In this document: piece after piece, positions 18,771 through 27,479 of the stretch
Layout of the letters: each line of letters begins with the position of its first letter
Position numbering within the stretch: the stretch's first letter is position 1
Origin: Pseudomonas extremorientalis
GTDB taxonomy: Bacteria > Pseudomonadota > Gammaproteobacteria > Pseudomonadales > Pseudomonadaceae
Length of the DNA stretch: 64,000 nucleotides
Reading direction: 5' to 3'
NCBI RefSeq assembly: GCF_001870465.1
Contig: NZ_MDGK01000053.1
Location: 27,234-91,233, forward strand
The notes under the pieces: generated by a model
The model's database searches: none
Told to the model about the DNA's origin: nothing
What the model saw: the letters and a program-made list of their open reading frames with translations, nothing else
Made by a program: the position numbers and the translations under genes

Positions 18771-19223
18771 ATGAGCGAATTGATCACCAGCGTCACCCCC
18801 CAGAGCCTCACCGAGTTGCTGCAGGAAGCCGGCTACCGGGTCAACCAGACTGAGCAAAACGGCATCGTGCAATTGCTCAGCGCCAGCCAGGGCATCGGCT
18901 TTGCGGTTCGCTTCGGCAACCCGGCGGCGGAGCAGGGCGGTTATGTGGATTTCACCTACAGCTGCGCACTGCGTATCCAGGGCGAGCTGCCCGAAGGCCT
19001 GGCCCAGGTGTGGAACGCTTCGCGGCGCTTTGCGCGGTTGTCGGTGCAGAGCGAATTCCTGCTGATGGAAATGGACGTGGTGGTGGCCGGTGTCGGCGCT
19101 ACGCACCTGCGCAGCCAGCTGGAATTGTGGGACCGTCTATTGCAGGAATTTATTGTTTACCTGCGTGAATACAGCCAGCAGGCGGCGCAGTTGCAGGCTG
19201 AAGCCGAGGCGCCGGTATTGTGA
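18771..19223 (+). CDS. YbjN domain-like protein
   Basis: 150 aa, ATG at 18771 behind a GGAAGAG ribosome site. The fold pattern (TPQSLTELLQEAGYRV, then an FAVRFGNP strand, WNASRRFARL, and FLLMEMDVVVAGV) matches YbjN/type III chaperone-like proteins. There is no signal peptide, so it is cytoplasmic, perhaps a chaperone for an exported partner. Its stop overlaps the GTG start of the next gene. Membership of the YbjN family is by pattern, not search. Confidence 0.7.
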   Translation: MSELITSVTPQSLTELLQEAGYRVNQTEQNGIVQLLSASQGIGFAVRFGNPAAEQGGYVDFTYSCALRIQGELPEGLAQVWNASRRFARLSVQSEFLLMEMDVVVAGVGATHLRSQLELWDRLLQEFIVYLREYSQQAAQLQAEAEAPVL

Positions 19224-20161
19224 AAAAGCCAACCCTGATGGTCGGCGCGGGTGCGCTGGCCTTGCTGGTGGTGGCGGTTGGCTTGAGCCTGCGGCCGGGC
19301 AGCGACCCGGTGGCGGCGCAGCAACCGGCGCCGGTGAGCAACCCGGCAGCGAGCGGGCCGGCAGTGGCGCGCCTGGGCAATCAGCAGATTGACCTCATGG
19401 AACTGAAAACCGTGCTGGCCAGCCTGCCTGTCGAGTCCCGCGAGCAATTGCGCGGCAATCGTGGCGCGTTGGAAACCTGGATCCGTTCACGCCTGGCGCA
19501 AAAGGCGGTGCTCGAACAGGCTGACGCCCAGGGCTGGCGCCAGCGCCAGGACGTGGAGCAGCAAACCCGCGCCGCCGCCGAGCAGATTGTGTTTCGCGAC
19601 TACATGTTGTCGGTCAGCCAGGTGCCGGCCGATTACCCCAGCGCCGCCGAATTGCAGCAGGCCTACGACAGCGGTAAATCGCAGTGGGTGACGCCGGCGT
19701 TGTATCGCGTGAGCCAGATTTTCCTCGCGGTGAATGACCCGCAAGCCGTTGACAGTGTGCGCCGCCAGGCCCAGGAACTGAGCCGTCGCGCCCAGGCGGC
19801 GCCGAATGAGTTCGCCGCCCTGGCCACGCAGTTTTCCCAGGACACCGACTCTGCTGCACGCGCTGGCGACTCGGGCATGCAGCCGTTGCAGCAACTGGTG
19901 CCGGAAGTGCGCAGTGCGGTGTCGCGCCTCAAGGTCGGTGCCGTGTCGGACGTGGTGCAGAGCGCGGCGGGGTTCCATGTGCTCAAGCTCACCGGCCAGC
20001 AACCGGCACGCACCGCGACCCTCGACGAACTGCGTGAACGCCTGACCCAGGCCCTGCGTGCCCAGCGCCAGGAGCAGATCGCCAAGGCTTACCTCGAAGG
20101 CATGCTCAATACCGCCACCCTGAGTATCGACGGCGCCGAGTTGAACAAAGTGCTGGAGTAA
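19220..20161 (+). CDS. Membrane-anchored PpiC-type peptidyl-prolyl isomerase
   Basis: 313 aa. GTG start overlapping the previous stop (GTGA). One N-terminal membrane segment (LMVGAGALALLVVAVGLSL) anchors a SurA/PpiD-like helical region (about 50-150) and a parvulin domain (about 155-255: YRVSQIFLAV, FAALATQFSQD, GDSGMQPL, GFHVLKLTG). It should fold exported proteins in the periplasm. In this operon the likely client is the TpsA exoprotein, the porin or the pore. The last structural gene before the regulator. Confidence 0.88.
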   Translation: MKKPTLMVGAGALALLVVAVGLSLRPGSDPVAAQQPAPVSNPAASGPAVARLGNQQIDLMELKTVLASLPVESREQLRGNRGALETWIRSRLAQKAVLEQADAQGWRQRQDVEQQTRAAAEQIVFRDYMLSVSQVPADYPSAAELQQAYDSGKSQWVTPALYRVSQIFLAVNDPQAVDSVRRQAQELSRRAQAAPNEFAALATQFSQDTDSAARAGDSGMQPLQQLVPEVRSAVSRLKVGAVSDVVQSAAGFHVLKLTGQQPARTATLDELRERLTQALRAQRQEQIAKAYLEGMLNTATLSIDGAELNKVLE

Positions 20162-20212
20162 TACACGTCAACCCGCATTGGATGCACAGACTGACAAGAC
20201 AGGGAGTCTCCC

Positions 20213-21190
20213 ATGGCATTTCTAGAACCGTCTGCCCCTCAGGGGCCGTCCGCTTATCGTGCGCCAGCCGAGGGCCGCAACAGTTGGCTGGCCCTGGCCC
20301 ATGAGATCGACCCGGAAGTGGCGCGCTACTTTTTGGTGAGTGCACGCTGCGGCTGTTTCATGCAGGCGGCGCGCAGTTTGAATATCAAGGCCACGCTGTT
20401 GCGCAAGCGTCTGGCGCAGTTGGAGGAACACCTGCGGCATTCGCTGTTCAGCTACCAGGGCAATGGTTTGGTGCTCAGTCGAGATGGCCAGCAGCTGCAG
20501 GCGCAGCTGATTGCCCTGGCCCATGAACGACGCCTGCCGGTGACGGAGCAGCCGTTGATTCGGCTGGCCGTGGCCGAGCCGATCCTGCATGACATCCTTG
20601 GGCGCGATCTGATCGCGTTGCTGCGCCGCAATGCCAGCGTGCGCCTGGAGATCATCTCCATCGACAGTCACGTGTCGTTGCAGGCGATGGATGTGGACGT
20701 GGTGCTGTGGCTGTCAGACGCCGACGGGCCGGTGCCGGGTCCGAGCTTTGCCACTGAGCCACCCCGAGCCTTGGCGCGCTTGCAGTATCTGCCGCATATC
20801 GCCAAGCGTTATTCGCGGTTGACCACGCGGCCGGACAGTGTGGAGGACCTCGACGATTACATGCTGGTGCAATGGCAGCCGGATGCGCAGGTGGGGGCTT
20901 TGCAGGCGTGGAACCAGGTTGTACAGGAGCGCCTGGCGGCAGTGGTGCAGGTGCAGGCGTATTCGCTGATGCTGGAGATGATCCGTTGTGGCGCGTGCAT
21001 TGGGTTGCTGCCGCATTACATGAGCAGCTTTGACCGGGGGCTGGTGGCGTTGCCGGGGTTATTGACCGAGAGCATGCAGCGCCAGGTGTGGTTGGCGGTG
21101 AATGCGCAGGTGCGGGATGAGGAGGCGGTGCGGATGATTGTTGAACTGATCGTTGGCACCTTTGAAGGTCGGCGGGAGTGGTTTGACTGA
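20213..21190 (+). CDS. LysR-like transcriptional regulator with N-terminal extension
   Basis: 325 aa. About 30 extra residues precede a LysR-type helix-turn-helix (ARYFLVSARCGCFMQAARSL, about 35-95). The substrate-binding half (about 105-310) is recognisable but diverged (VDVVLWLSDADG; IRCGACIGLLPHY). GGGAG precedes the ATG. It ends the TPS operon (51 bases after ppiC), so it probably regulates that operon, unlike most LysR genes, which diverge from their targets. Confidence 0.82.
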   Translation: MAFLEPSAPQGPSAYRAPAEGRNSWLALAHEIDPEVARYFLVSARCGCFMQAARSLNIKATLLRKRLAQLEEHLRHSLFSYQGNGLVLSRDGQQLQAQLIALAHERRLPVTEQPLIRLAVAEPILHDILGRDLIALLRRNASVRLEIISIDSHVSLQAMDVDVVLWLSDADGPVPGPSFATEPPRALARLQYLPHIAKRYSRLTTRPDSVEDLDDYMLVQWQPDAQVGALQAWNQVVQERLAAVVQVQAYSLMLEMIRCGACIGLLPHYMSSFDRGLVALPGLLTESMQRQVWLAVNAQVRDEEAVRMIVELIVGTFEGRREWFD

Positions 21191-21219
21191 CAGATTTCTC
21201 TTAGATCACCGAATTCCCC

Positions 21220-21250
21220 TGTGGTGAGCGGGGCATGCCCGCTCGCCACA
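21220..21250. repeat. REP-like hairpin between convergent genes
   Basis: TGTGGTGAGCGGGG and CCCGCTCGCCACA form a 13-bp stem around GCAT. It lacks a T run after the stem on either strand (A6 lies to the right), so it is a REP-type element that may act as a weak transcription end. Confidence 0.6.
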
Positions 21251-21263
21251 AAAAACAGTTATT

Positions 21264-22130
21264 TCAGTGTTGCAGCACGCCGCGAAAGGTCGCGCTCAGG
21301 GCACGCAGTGTCTCCCGTGAGCGCACATCGGTGATGCGGCTGTAAAGCACCACTTCACTCACCGGCAAGGGTGGCAGGCCGTATTGCTCGCTCACATCTA
21401 CCGCGCCAGACGGCGCCACGCGGCGGGCGAGGGCGGCGACGCCCAATCCGGCGCTGACGGCAGCACCGACGGCCAGGACGCCGCCGCCCACGAAGACTTC
21501 GGTCCAGTCGATGCGCGCCGTGTCCAGTGCGCGGGTCGCCAGGTGACGAACACCGCAGGGTGCGGCCATGGTCGCCATGCGCAGGGGCGTGCCTGGGGTG
21601 TGTTGCCAGGTGGGGGCGGCGAACCAGCCGAAGCGTTCCACTGCCAGCACTTCACCGTCCCGGCGGTCGCCTTCGTTGCGCACGATCACGGCGTCCAACT
21701 CATTGCGATCAAAAGCGGCAACCAGGTCGCGGGAGGAGGCGATGCGCACTTCGAGGATCACCAGCGGGTCGTAGGCGGCCAGGCGGCTGAGCCAGGCCGG
21801 CAGGTCGGGGCCGGCCACGTGGTCGCTGATGCCGATGACCAGGCGCCGGGGCGTGTGAGTCGCCATGTCGCCCAAGGCGCGTTCATGGGCATTGAGCAGG
21901 GCGCGGGCGGCGATGATGAACTGTTCGCCTTGGGGCGACAGCCGTACATGGCGAGGCGTGCGCTCGAGCAGACGGTAGCCGAGGCGCTCTTCCAGGCGTT
22001 TGAGCTTGAGGCTGATGGCCGCCTGGGAGGTGTCGAGGGCTTCGGCGGCACGGGTGAAACTGGCGAAATCCGCCACCAGCACAAAGGCCTGGACGGTATC
22101 GATATCCAGCGGTCTGAGGGCGTCAGTCAT
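21264..22130 (-). CDS. LysR family transcriptional regulator
   Basis: 288 aa. Classic N-terminal helix-turn-helix (VLVADFASFTRAAEALDTSQ, about 12-65) and a periplasmic-binding-type effector domain. The ATG at 22130 is 6 bases after AAGGA. It diverges from the DUF4865 gene across 93 bases that contain the AT-rich GCATATATATCGACGG, a plausible operator, so it probably controls that gene. Confidence 0.9.
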   Translation of the reverse strand: MTDALRPLDIDTVQAFVLVADFASFTRAAEALDTSQAAISLKLKRLEERLGYRLLERTPRHVRLSPQGEQFIIAARALLNAHERALGDMATHTPRRLVIGISDHVAGPDLPAWLSRLAAYDPLVILEVRIASSRDLVAAFDRNELDAVIVRNEGDRRDGEVLAVERFGWFAAPTWQHTPGTPLRMATMAAPCGVRHLATRALDTARIDWTEVFVGGGVLAVGAAVSAGLGVAALARRVAPSGAVDVSEQYGLPPLPVSEVVLYSRITDVRSRETLRALSATFRGVLQH

Positions 22131-22223
22131 ATTCAATCCTTATCGCATATATATCGACGGATATCTTGTTGAAATCAACGACGCTGCGCAAGCTGAACGC
22201 TCATCTTGCACAGGAGTTCTCGC

Positions 22224-22772
22224 ATGTTTGCCAAACAGTATTCACACCGCTTGCCAGCCGACTATGACATGGGCGTGATTCACCGGCGCGCCGCGCAATT
22301 GGGGCCGTTGTGGGATGACGCCGAGGGGTTGCTGTTCAAGGCGTTTATCGCCCGCGAGCAGGGGGGCAAAGTGTATTCGTCGGTGTACCTGTGGGCCGAC
22401 CCGTTGCAGGCCGCTGACTTTTTATTGGGCGAGCGCTTCCAGAAGGTGCTCGACAGCTTTGGTCGCCCGCATATCGAGAGCTGGTTGCCGCTGGATGTAC
22501 AACGTGGCCCGGCGCAGGGCGCAGTGAGTTTGTACCGCGAGGAATGGCCGCTGGAGGCGGGCGCGGACAGGGCGGTGGCCTTGGCCGAGGGAAAACGGCG
22601 CAATCAACAGGTGGCCGACAGCGCAGAGACCTTTGCGGTGTTCCTGGCGCTGGATGTGCAAGCATGGCGCCTGGTGCGGGTCACCTTGTCGGCCAAGGCG
22701 CTGGACGCGCAGCACCCAGGGACGGGTTACCAGGTGCTCTATCTGGCACAAGGCGTTGCGCGACTGGGATAA
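22224..22772 (+). CDS. DUF4865 family protein
   Basis: 182 aa. The ATG at 22224 follows CAGGAG. The N-terminus (MFAKQYSHRLPADYDM, then LGPLWDDAEGLLFKAFI) is what I remember for DUF4865 proteins, small cytoplasmic proteins of unknown function often placed beside a LysR regulator, as here. No membrane segment or catalytic motif stands out. Confidence 0.75.
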   Translation: MFAKQYSHRLPADYDMGVIHRRAAQLGPLWDDAEGLLFKAFIAREQGGKVYSSVYLWADPLQAADFLLGERFQKVLDSFGRPHIESWLPLDVQRGPAQGAVSLYREEWPLEAGADRAVALAEGKRRNQQVADSAETFAVFLALDVQAWRLVRVTLSAKALDAQHPGTGYQVLYLAQGVARLG

Positions 22773-22819
22773 CTGCGCCAGTCTTGGTGGCCTCATTCCC
22801 TGGGTCCAAGCACGCTGCG

Positions 22820-23374
22820 ATGCAAGCCACACGTCTGACACTCATTTGCCATGCCCTCACGCCCCTGCAAAAACAGGGGCGTTTCTGCGATGACGAGCCG
22901 GTGGCGATGGATTGGCAGGGGGCGGCCGGATCTCTCGCTGGGCGTTATAGGAAAAAGCCGCGTTTACTCTGCGCTCCCGAGCTGCGTACTCGGCAGACGG
23001 CGGGCTTGTTCGGCAATGACGCTGTGATCGAAGACGCCCTGCGCGATGCTGATTTCGGCCAGTGGAAAGGCCAGGCCATCAACCAGCTCAATCGTGATGA
23101 GTTGAATACCTGGCTCACCGACAGCACCTTCGCGGCCCAGGGTGGGGAGTCAGTCGATGACCTATGCGCACGTGTAGCGCAGTGGCTGAAAACCCTCGAA
23201 ACCCAACCCGGCCATATCGTCGCAATCACCCACCCCTTTGTGATCCGCGCCGCGTTGTTGCAGGTGATGCAGTTCCCGCTGTCGATGTTCTACCGTATCG
23301 ACGTCGAACCGTTGTCCGCCACCGAGCTACGCTTCAACAACGTCTGGCGCCTGCGCCTGGAAACTCACGCCTGA
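22820..23374 (+). CDS. Histidine phosphatase family protein with altered RHG motif
   Basis: 184 aa. The fold follows the phosphoglycerate-mutase-like phosphatases: strand plus LICHALTPLQ in place of the usual RHGxT motif, ELRTRQTA, DADFGQWKGQ and THPFVIRAAL (second catalytic His). The first Arg of RHG is replaced by Cys, while the catalytic His is kept. It is 45 bases upstream of cobF, so a role in corrin metabolism similar to CobC phosphatases is possible. That link rests on neighbourhood only. Confidence 0.78.
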   Translation: MQATRLTLICHALTPLQKQGRFCDDEPVAMDWQGAAGSLAGRYRKKPRLLCAPELRTRQTAGLFGNDAVIEDALRDADFGQWKGQAINQLNRDELNTWLTDSTFAAQGGESVDDLCARVAQWLKTLETQPGHIVAITHPFVIRAALLQVMQFPLSMFYRIDVEPLSATELRFNNVWRLRLETHA

Positions 23375-23419
23375 GCGCCTGAACATGGCAAAATCCACGC
23401 CCCGCAATGAGAGCAACCC

Positions 23420-24175
23420 ATGAAACGCATCCTGATCATCGGCATTGGCGCCGGCAACCCTGACTACATCACGATGCAGGCCGTGAAGGCGCTCAACCGC
23501 ACCGACGTGTTTTTCCTGATGGACAAGGGCCAGAGCAAAGACAAGTTGATCGACCTGCGTCGCGAGATCTGCGAGACCTACATCACCGAGCCGGGTTATC
23601 GCTTCGTTGAGGCCGAGTGCCCGGAGCGCGTGCGCGGCGATATCGACTACACCACCGCCGTGCAGGACCTGAACCGCGACAAGCAGCAGACCTTCGAACG
23701 CATGATCAACGAAGAAATGGCTGACGGTGAAGTAGGTGCTTTCCTGGCGTGGGGCGACCCGGCGTTATACGACAGCACCATCCGCATTTTGCAGGCGATT
23801 CTGGCCAGTGGCCGTTGCGCCTTTGAGTTCGAGGTGATCCCCGGTATCACCAGCGTGCAGGCGCTGGCCGCACAGCATAAAGTGGCGCTGAACCGTATCG
23901 GCAAGTCGGTCGAGATCACCACCGGGCGCCGTCTGGCGGCGGGGCAGGCGAGTGATGCGGACACCCTGGTGGTGATGCTCGACGCGGAAGACTCTTACCG
24001 CACCGTGGCCGATCAAGGCCTGGACATCTACTGGGGCGCCTACCTGGGCACGCCGGATGAAATCCTTATCAGCGGCAAGGTCAGTGAAGTGGCAGAAGAA
24101 ATCGAACGGGTGCGCAAGGCGGCGCGCCTGGAAAATGGCTGGATCATGGACACTTATCTGCTGCGCAAACCCTGA
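23420..24175 (+). CDS. cobF: Precorrin-6A synthase (deacetylating), CobF
   Basis: 251 aa, full length. An S-adenosylmethionine-dependent tetrapyrrole methylase: GIGAGNPDYITMQA at the N-terminus, FLAWGDPALYDST in the middle, VIPGITSVQALAA after it. CobF methylates C-1 of precorrin-5 and releases acetate in the aerobic route to vitamin B12. It stands apart from other cob genes here, which is usual in Pseudomonas. The sequence is typical of the family and the call is firm. Confidence 0.93.
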   Translation: MKRILIIGIGAGNPDYITMQAVKALNRTDVFFLMDKGQSKDKLIDLRREICETYITEPGYRFVEAECPERVRGDIDYTTAVQDLNRDKQQTFERMINEEMADGEVGAFLAWGDPALYDSTIRILQAILASGRCAFEFEVIPGITSVQALAAQHKVALNRIGKSVEITTGRRLAAGQASDADTLVVMLDAEDSYRTVADQGLDIYWGAYLGTPDEILISGKVSEVAEEIERVRKAARLENGWIMDTYLLRKP

Positions 24176-24186
24176 GGTCACGTCCC

Positions 24187-24906
24187 ATGCTCAAACTGTT
24201 TGCCCTGGCGCTGACCCTGGTGGTCGGCGTCGCTCATGCCGACGATACGCTGCACACCGACTTGCCGTTGTCGTACCTGGAACAGACCCAGGGCGATGCG
24301 CGCAACCAGCCGCTGGTGATTTTCCTGCACGGTTTCGGCAGTGACGAAGAGGATTTGTTCGGCATCAAGGACGCGCTGCCGTCCACCTGGACTTACCTGT
24401 CGGCCCGCGCGCCGATGCCGGTGGACCCCCACGGCTATCGCTGGTTTACCAAGACGCCCGGTGACGGCGAATACGATGGCGAGACCGCCGACCTGCAACG
24501 TAGCGCCCGGCTGATCGAAGACTTTGTCGGCAAAGCCACCGCCAAATACCACACCCAGCCGGATCGGGTGTTCCTGGTGGGCTTCAGTCAGGGCGCGATC
24601 ATGTCTTACGAGGTGGGGTTGCGTCGGCCGGAACTGCTGCGTGGGATTGCAGCGTTGAGTGGCAGCGTGTTGCCGGTGCTCAAGGCTGAGCTGAAGCCGG
24701 ATGCGTCACTGGGCAAGCTGGCGATTTTCATTGGCCACGGCACTTTGGACCAGGCGCTGCCTTATGCGTCGGCCACTCGGGCGAATGAGGTGTTGACGGG
24801 GTTGGGATTGAAGCCGGAGTTCCACGGGTATCCGGGCATGCCGCATACCATCAGTGAAACGGAAGTGCAGGACCTGAAAGCCTGGCTGGAAAAGAGCCTG
24901 AATTAA
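24187..24906 (+). CDS. Secreted carboxylesterase/phospholipase-like alpha/beta hydrolase
   Basis: 239 aa. Signal peptide (LFALALTLVVGVAHA), oxyanion-hole motif FLHGFGSDEED, nucleophile elbow GFSQGA, a later Asp (HGTLDQ) and His (MPHTIS) complete a Ser-Asp-His triad. This is the YpfH/carboxylesterase-type family, here in an exported form. It follows cobF by 11 bases, but a functional link is unlikely. Confidence 0.85.
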   Translation: MLKLFALALTLVVGVAHADDTLHTDLPLSYLEQTQGDARNQPLVIFLHGFGSDEEDLFGIKDALPSTWTYLSARAPMPVDPHGYRWFTKTPGDGEYDGETADLQRSARLIEDFVGKATAKYHTQPDRVFLVGFSQGAIMSYEVGLRRPELLRGIAALSGSVLPVLKAELKPDASLGKLAIFIGHGTLDQALPYASATRANEVLTGLGLKPEFHGYPGMPHTISETEVQDLKAWLEKSLN

Positions 24907-24920
24907 ACGTGGTCGAGCAC

Positions 24921-24947
24921 TGTGAGAGGGGCTTGCTCCCTCCCACA
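24921..24947. repeat. Single REP element
   Basis: TGTGAGAGGGGCTTGCTCCC followed by TCCCACA forms an imperfect hairpin of the P. fluorescens REP type, between two convergent genes. Confidence 0.7.
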
Positions 24948-24973
24948 TGTGGATCGGGTTGTCTGGAAGATTG

Positions 24974-25528
24974 TTATTTCCCGCCGGTAATCTGCTTCAC
25001 CAACGCGGCATGCCCCTTCGCATCATCCGCCCGCGAAATCGCCTGGATCACCAGCAGGTGATTGCCCGAACCGCCCAGGAACGTCGAATTCAGGGTCTTG
25101 CCGCCGCCCTGGGTGGCGGTACTGTCCACCTGGCGCAGGCCCAGACCCTTGAAGGTCAGCTTCTTCTCGCTCTGTTTCTTGAAGTCCGGCAGGGCGGCGC
25201 TCTGGTCCTTGACGAAGCCGGCCACGGCGCCGTCCAGGAATTTCGCGTCGTTATCCCCAATGGTTACCCCATCGTTGCGCACGGTTTCGGCGACGATCAC
25301 CACGCTTTTCGTGGTCTGGTTGGCGTACATCGTGCCTTGGGTATCGGCAGTGCCGTCCTCCGCCTTGCCAGCCGGCAGGGTGTCGGCGGCGTAGGCTTTG
25401 GGCAGGTTGAAGGTGAACTTGCCGCCCAAGGTGGAGATAGTTTGGGTGGTCGGCTTGGACGCGGCGAATACGCTGCCGGCGGTCAGCGCGAGGGCCAGCA
25501 GGACGGTGGTCTTGGTGAAAGTGGCCAT
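24974..25528 (-). CDS. Secreted protein of unknown function
   Basis: 184 aa. The ATG at 25528 follows a GGAG site and opens a signal peptide (TTVLLALALTAGSVFA). The mature protein is Thr/Lys/Gly-rich with a predicted mixed alpha-beta fold (GGKFTFNLPKAY, GNHLLVIQAISR). Probably periplasmic. I do not recognise a named family. A longer frame upstream has no ribosome site and would hide the signal peptide. Confidence 0.75.
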   Translation of the reverse strand: MATFTKTTVLLALALTAGSVFAASKPTTQTISTLGGKFTFNLPKAYAADTLPAGKAEDGTADTQGTMYANQTTKSVVIVAETVRNDGVTIGDNDAKFLDGAVAGFVKDQSAALPDFKKQSEKKLTFKGLGLRQVDSTATQGGGKTLNSTFLGGSGNHLLVIQAISRADDAKGHAALVKQITGGK

Positions 25529-25601
25529 GAAGCGCTCCAGGGGATGAACAAGATTGCGGCGTATTCTGTCAGAAAAGTCGCAATCTCGTTCACCGGCAGC
25601 C

Positions 25602-27410
25602 TCACAGCTTGTCGGACTCTTCCTCCAGTCGATCCATCTCAAACAGCCGCGCCAGTTCTGCCCGTGCTTCCTGGGCGGTTTGCATCACCTTGGCCGCGTC
25701 GTCGTACACTGCGTGTTGCGCGGCCAGCACTTGCAGGTCGTGGTTCTTGAAGCGGGTGATGCGTGCATCGGCCTGGGCCTGGCTCAAGCCGAGGCCCACC
25801 AGGGTGCGGCGGCTCATTTCCAGGCTGGAATAGAACGTTTCACGAACCGGCGAGGCGTCCAGGTCGACCAGGCGGTGCACGTGCTGGCGGTTACGTGCAC
25901 GGGCGATGATCTGCATGTGCGGGTAGAGGTTGCGCACCAACTCGGCGGTCTTGATGTTGATCTCAGGGTCGTCCATGGCGATAACGAAGAACTCCGCTTG
26001 GTCGACCTTGGCCGCGTGCAGGATCTCGGGGCGTTGCGGGTCGCCGTAGAACACCGGCATGCCGCCGAAGCTGCGGGTCAGCTCGATGGTTTCCACCGAG
26101 GTGTCCAGGGCGATGAACGAGATGTTCTGCGCGCGCAGGATCCGCGCCACGATCTGGCCCATACGGCCCATGCCGGCGATCACCACGCGCGGCGCATCGC
26201 TTTCGATGGTGCGATATTCCTCGGGCACTTCCACCGGCTTGGCCTTGGGCTTGAACAGCTTCGGGCACACCAGCAGCAACAGCGGCGTCACCGCCATGGA
26301 CAGGGTGATGGTCAATACCAGCACGTCGTAGAGGTGCGGTTCGAACAGGCCCTGGTCGCGGCCGATCTTGAACACCACGAAGGCAAATTCACCCCCGGCC
26401 GCCAGCACCACGCCCAGACGCAGGGCGCTTTCGCGATTGAGGTCACCCACCATGCGGCCCACGGCATACAGCAGCGGCAATTTCAGGCCTATCAACAGCA
26501 GCGTCAGGCCAATCACCACCAGCGGCGAGCTGAGCAACAGGCTGAGGTTGGCGCCCATGCCCACGCTGATGAAGAACAGCCCCAGCAGCAGGCCCTTGAA
26601 TGGCTCGATCTGCGATTCCAGTTCGTGGCGGTACTCCGAGTCCGCCAGCAGCAGGCCGGCGAGGAAGGCGCCGAGGGCCATGGACACGCCCACCAATTCC
26701 ATCAACCACGCCGTACCAATCACCACCAGCAGCGCGGTGGCGGTGGATACTTCACGCAGGCCGGTCTTGGCCACGATGCGAAACACCGGTCGCAACAGGT
26801 AGCGTCCGCCGATGATCACCACGGCGATGCTGCCGAGGATCTGCAGTACGTGTTGCAGGCCCTGGGCCTCGGTGGTCGGGTGATCGCTGCCGGCCAGCAG
26901 CGGCACCATGGCGATCAGCGGGATCGCGGCGATGTCCTGGAACAGCAGGATGGCAAAGGCCAGGCGACCGTGGGGCTGGTTCAGCTCCTTGCGCTCGGCC
27001 AGGCTTTGCAGGCCGAAGGCAGTAGACGACAGCGCCAGGCCCAGGCCCAGCACGATAGCGCTGTTCCACGACTGGCCAAACAGCCACAACGCCACCACGC
27101 CCATTACCAGGCCGGTAAGCAGCACCTGCGCCAGGCCGACGCCGAACACCGCCTTGCGCATCACCCACAGACGCTTGGGTGACAGCTCCAGGCCGATGAT
27201 GAAGAGCAGCAACACCACACCCAGCTCGGAGAACTGCGCGACGCTTTGCGGGTTGCCGATCAGGCCGAGCACCGAGGGGCCGATGATCACACCGGCGAAC
27301 AGATAGCCCAGCACCGCGCCCAGTTGCAGGCGTTTGGCCAGGGGCACGGTCAGCACGGCGGCGAGCAGGAACACCACGGCTGCTTGTAACAGGTTGCCTT
27401 CATGGGGCAT
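25602..27410 (-). CDS. Kef-type monovalent cation:proton antiporter (CPA2) with RCK domain
   Basis: 602 aa. ATG at 27410 behind GGAG. About 12 membrane helices (residues 8-385), including the CPA2 signatures FAGVIIGPSVLGL and LGAFLAGLLLADSEY, then a TrkA-N/RCK nucleotide-binding domain from about 405 (RVVIAGMGRMGQIV) and a charged C-terminal tail. Closest to KefB/KefC glutathione-gated potassium efflux systems, which protect against electrophiles. No KefF/KefG partner gene is adjacent. Confidence 0.9.
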   Translation of the reverse strand: MPHEGNLLQAAVVFLLAAVLTVPLAKRLQLGAVLGYLFAGVIIGPSVLGLIGNPQSVAQFSELGVVLLLFIIGLELSPKRLWVMRKAVFGVGLAQVLLTGLVMGVVALWLFGQSWNSAIVLGLGLALSSTAFGLQSLAERKELNQPHGRLAFAILLFQDIAAIPLIAMVPLLAGSDHPTTEAQGLQHVLQILGSIAVVIIGGRYLLRPVFRIVAKTGLREVSTATALLVVIGTAWLMELVGVSMALGAFLAGLLLADSEYRHELESQIEPFKGLLLGLFFISVGMGANLSLLLSSPLVVIGLTLLLIGLKLPLLYAVGRMVGDLNRESALRLGVVLAAGGEFAFVVFKIGRDQGLFEPHLYDVLVLTITLSMAVTPLLLLVCPKLFKPKAKPVEVPEEYRTIESDAPRVVIAGMGRMGQIVARILRAQNISFIALDTSVETIELTRSFGGMPVFYGDPQRPEILHAAKVDQAEFFVIAMDDPEINIKTAELVRNLYPHMQIIARARNRQHVHRLVDLDASPVRETFYSSLEMSRRTLVGLGLSQAQADARITRFKNHDLQVLAAQHAVYDDAAKVMQTAQEARAELARLFEMDRLEEESDKL

Positions 27411-27479
27411 TGGGAACTCCAGGATCTTCAAAACCAATCAACAGACAGGTATTAGAGCGCTTTTTACATTTGGATAATT

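Noticed and set aside
24921..24947. Rho-independent terminator between the esterase gene and the next gene
   Set aside because: Hairpin fits the REP family and has no T run on either strand.
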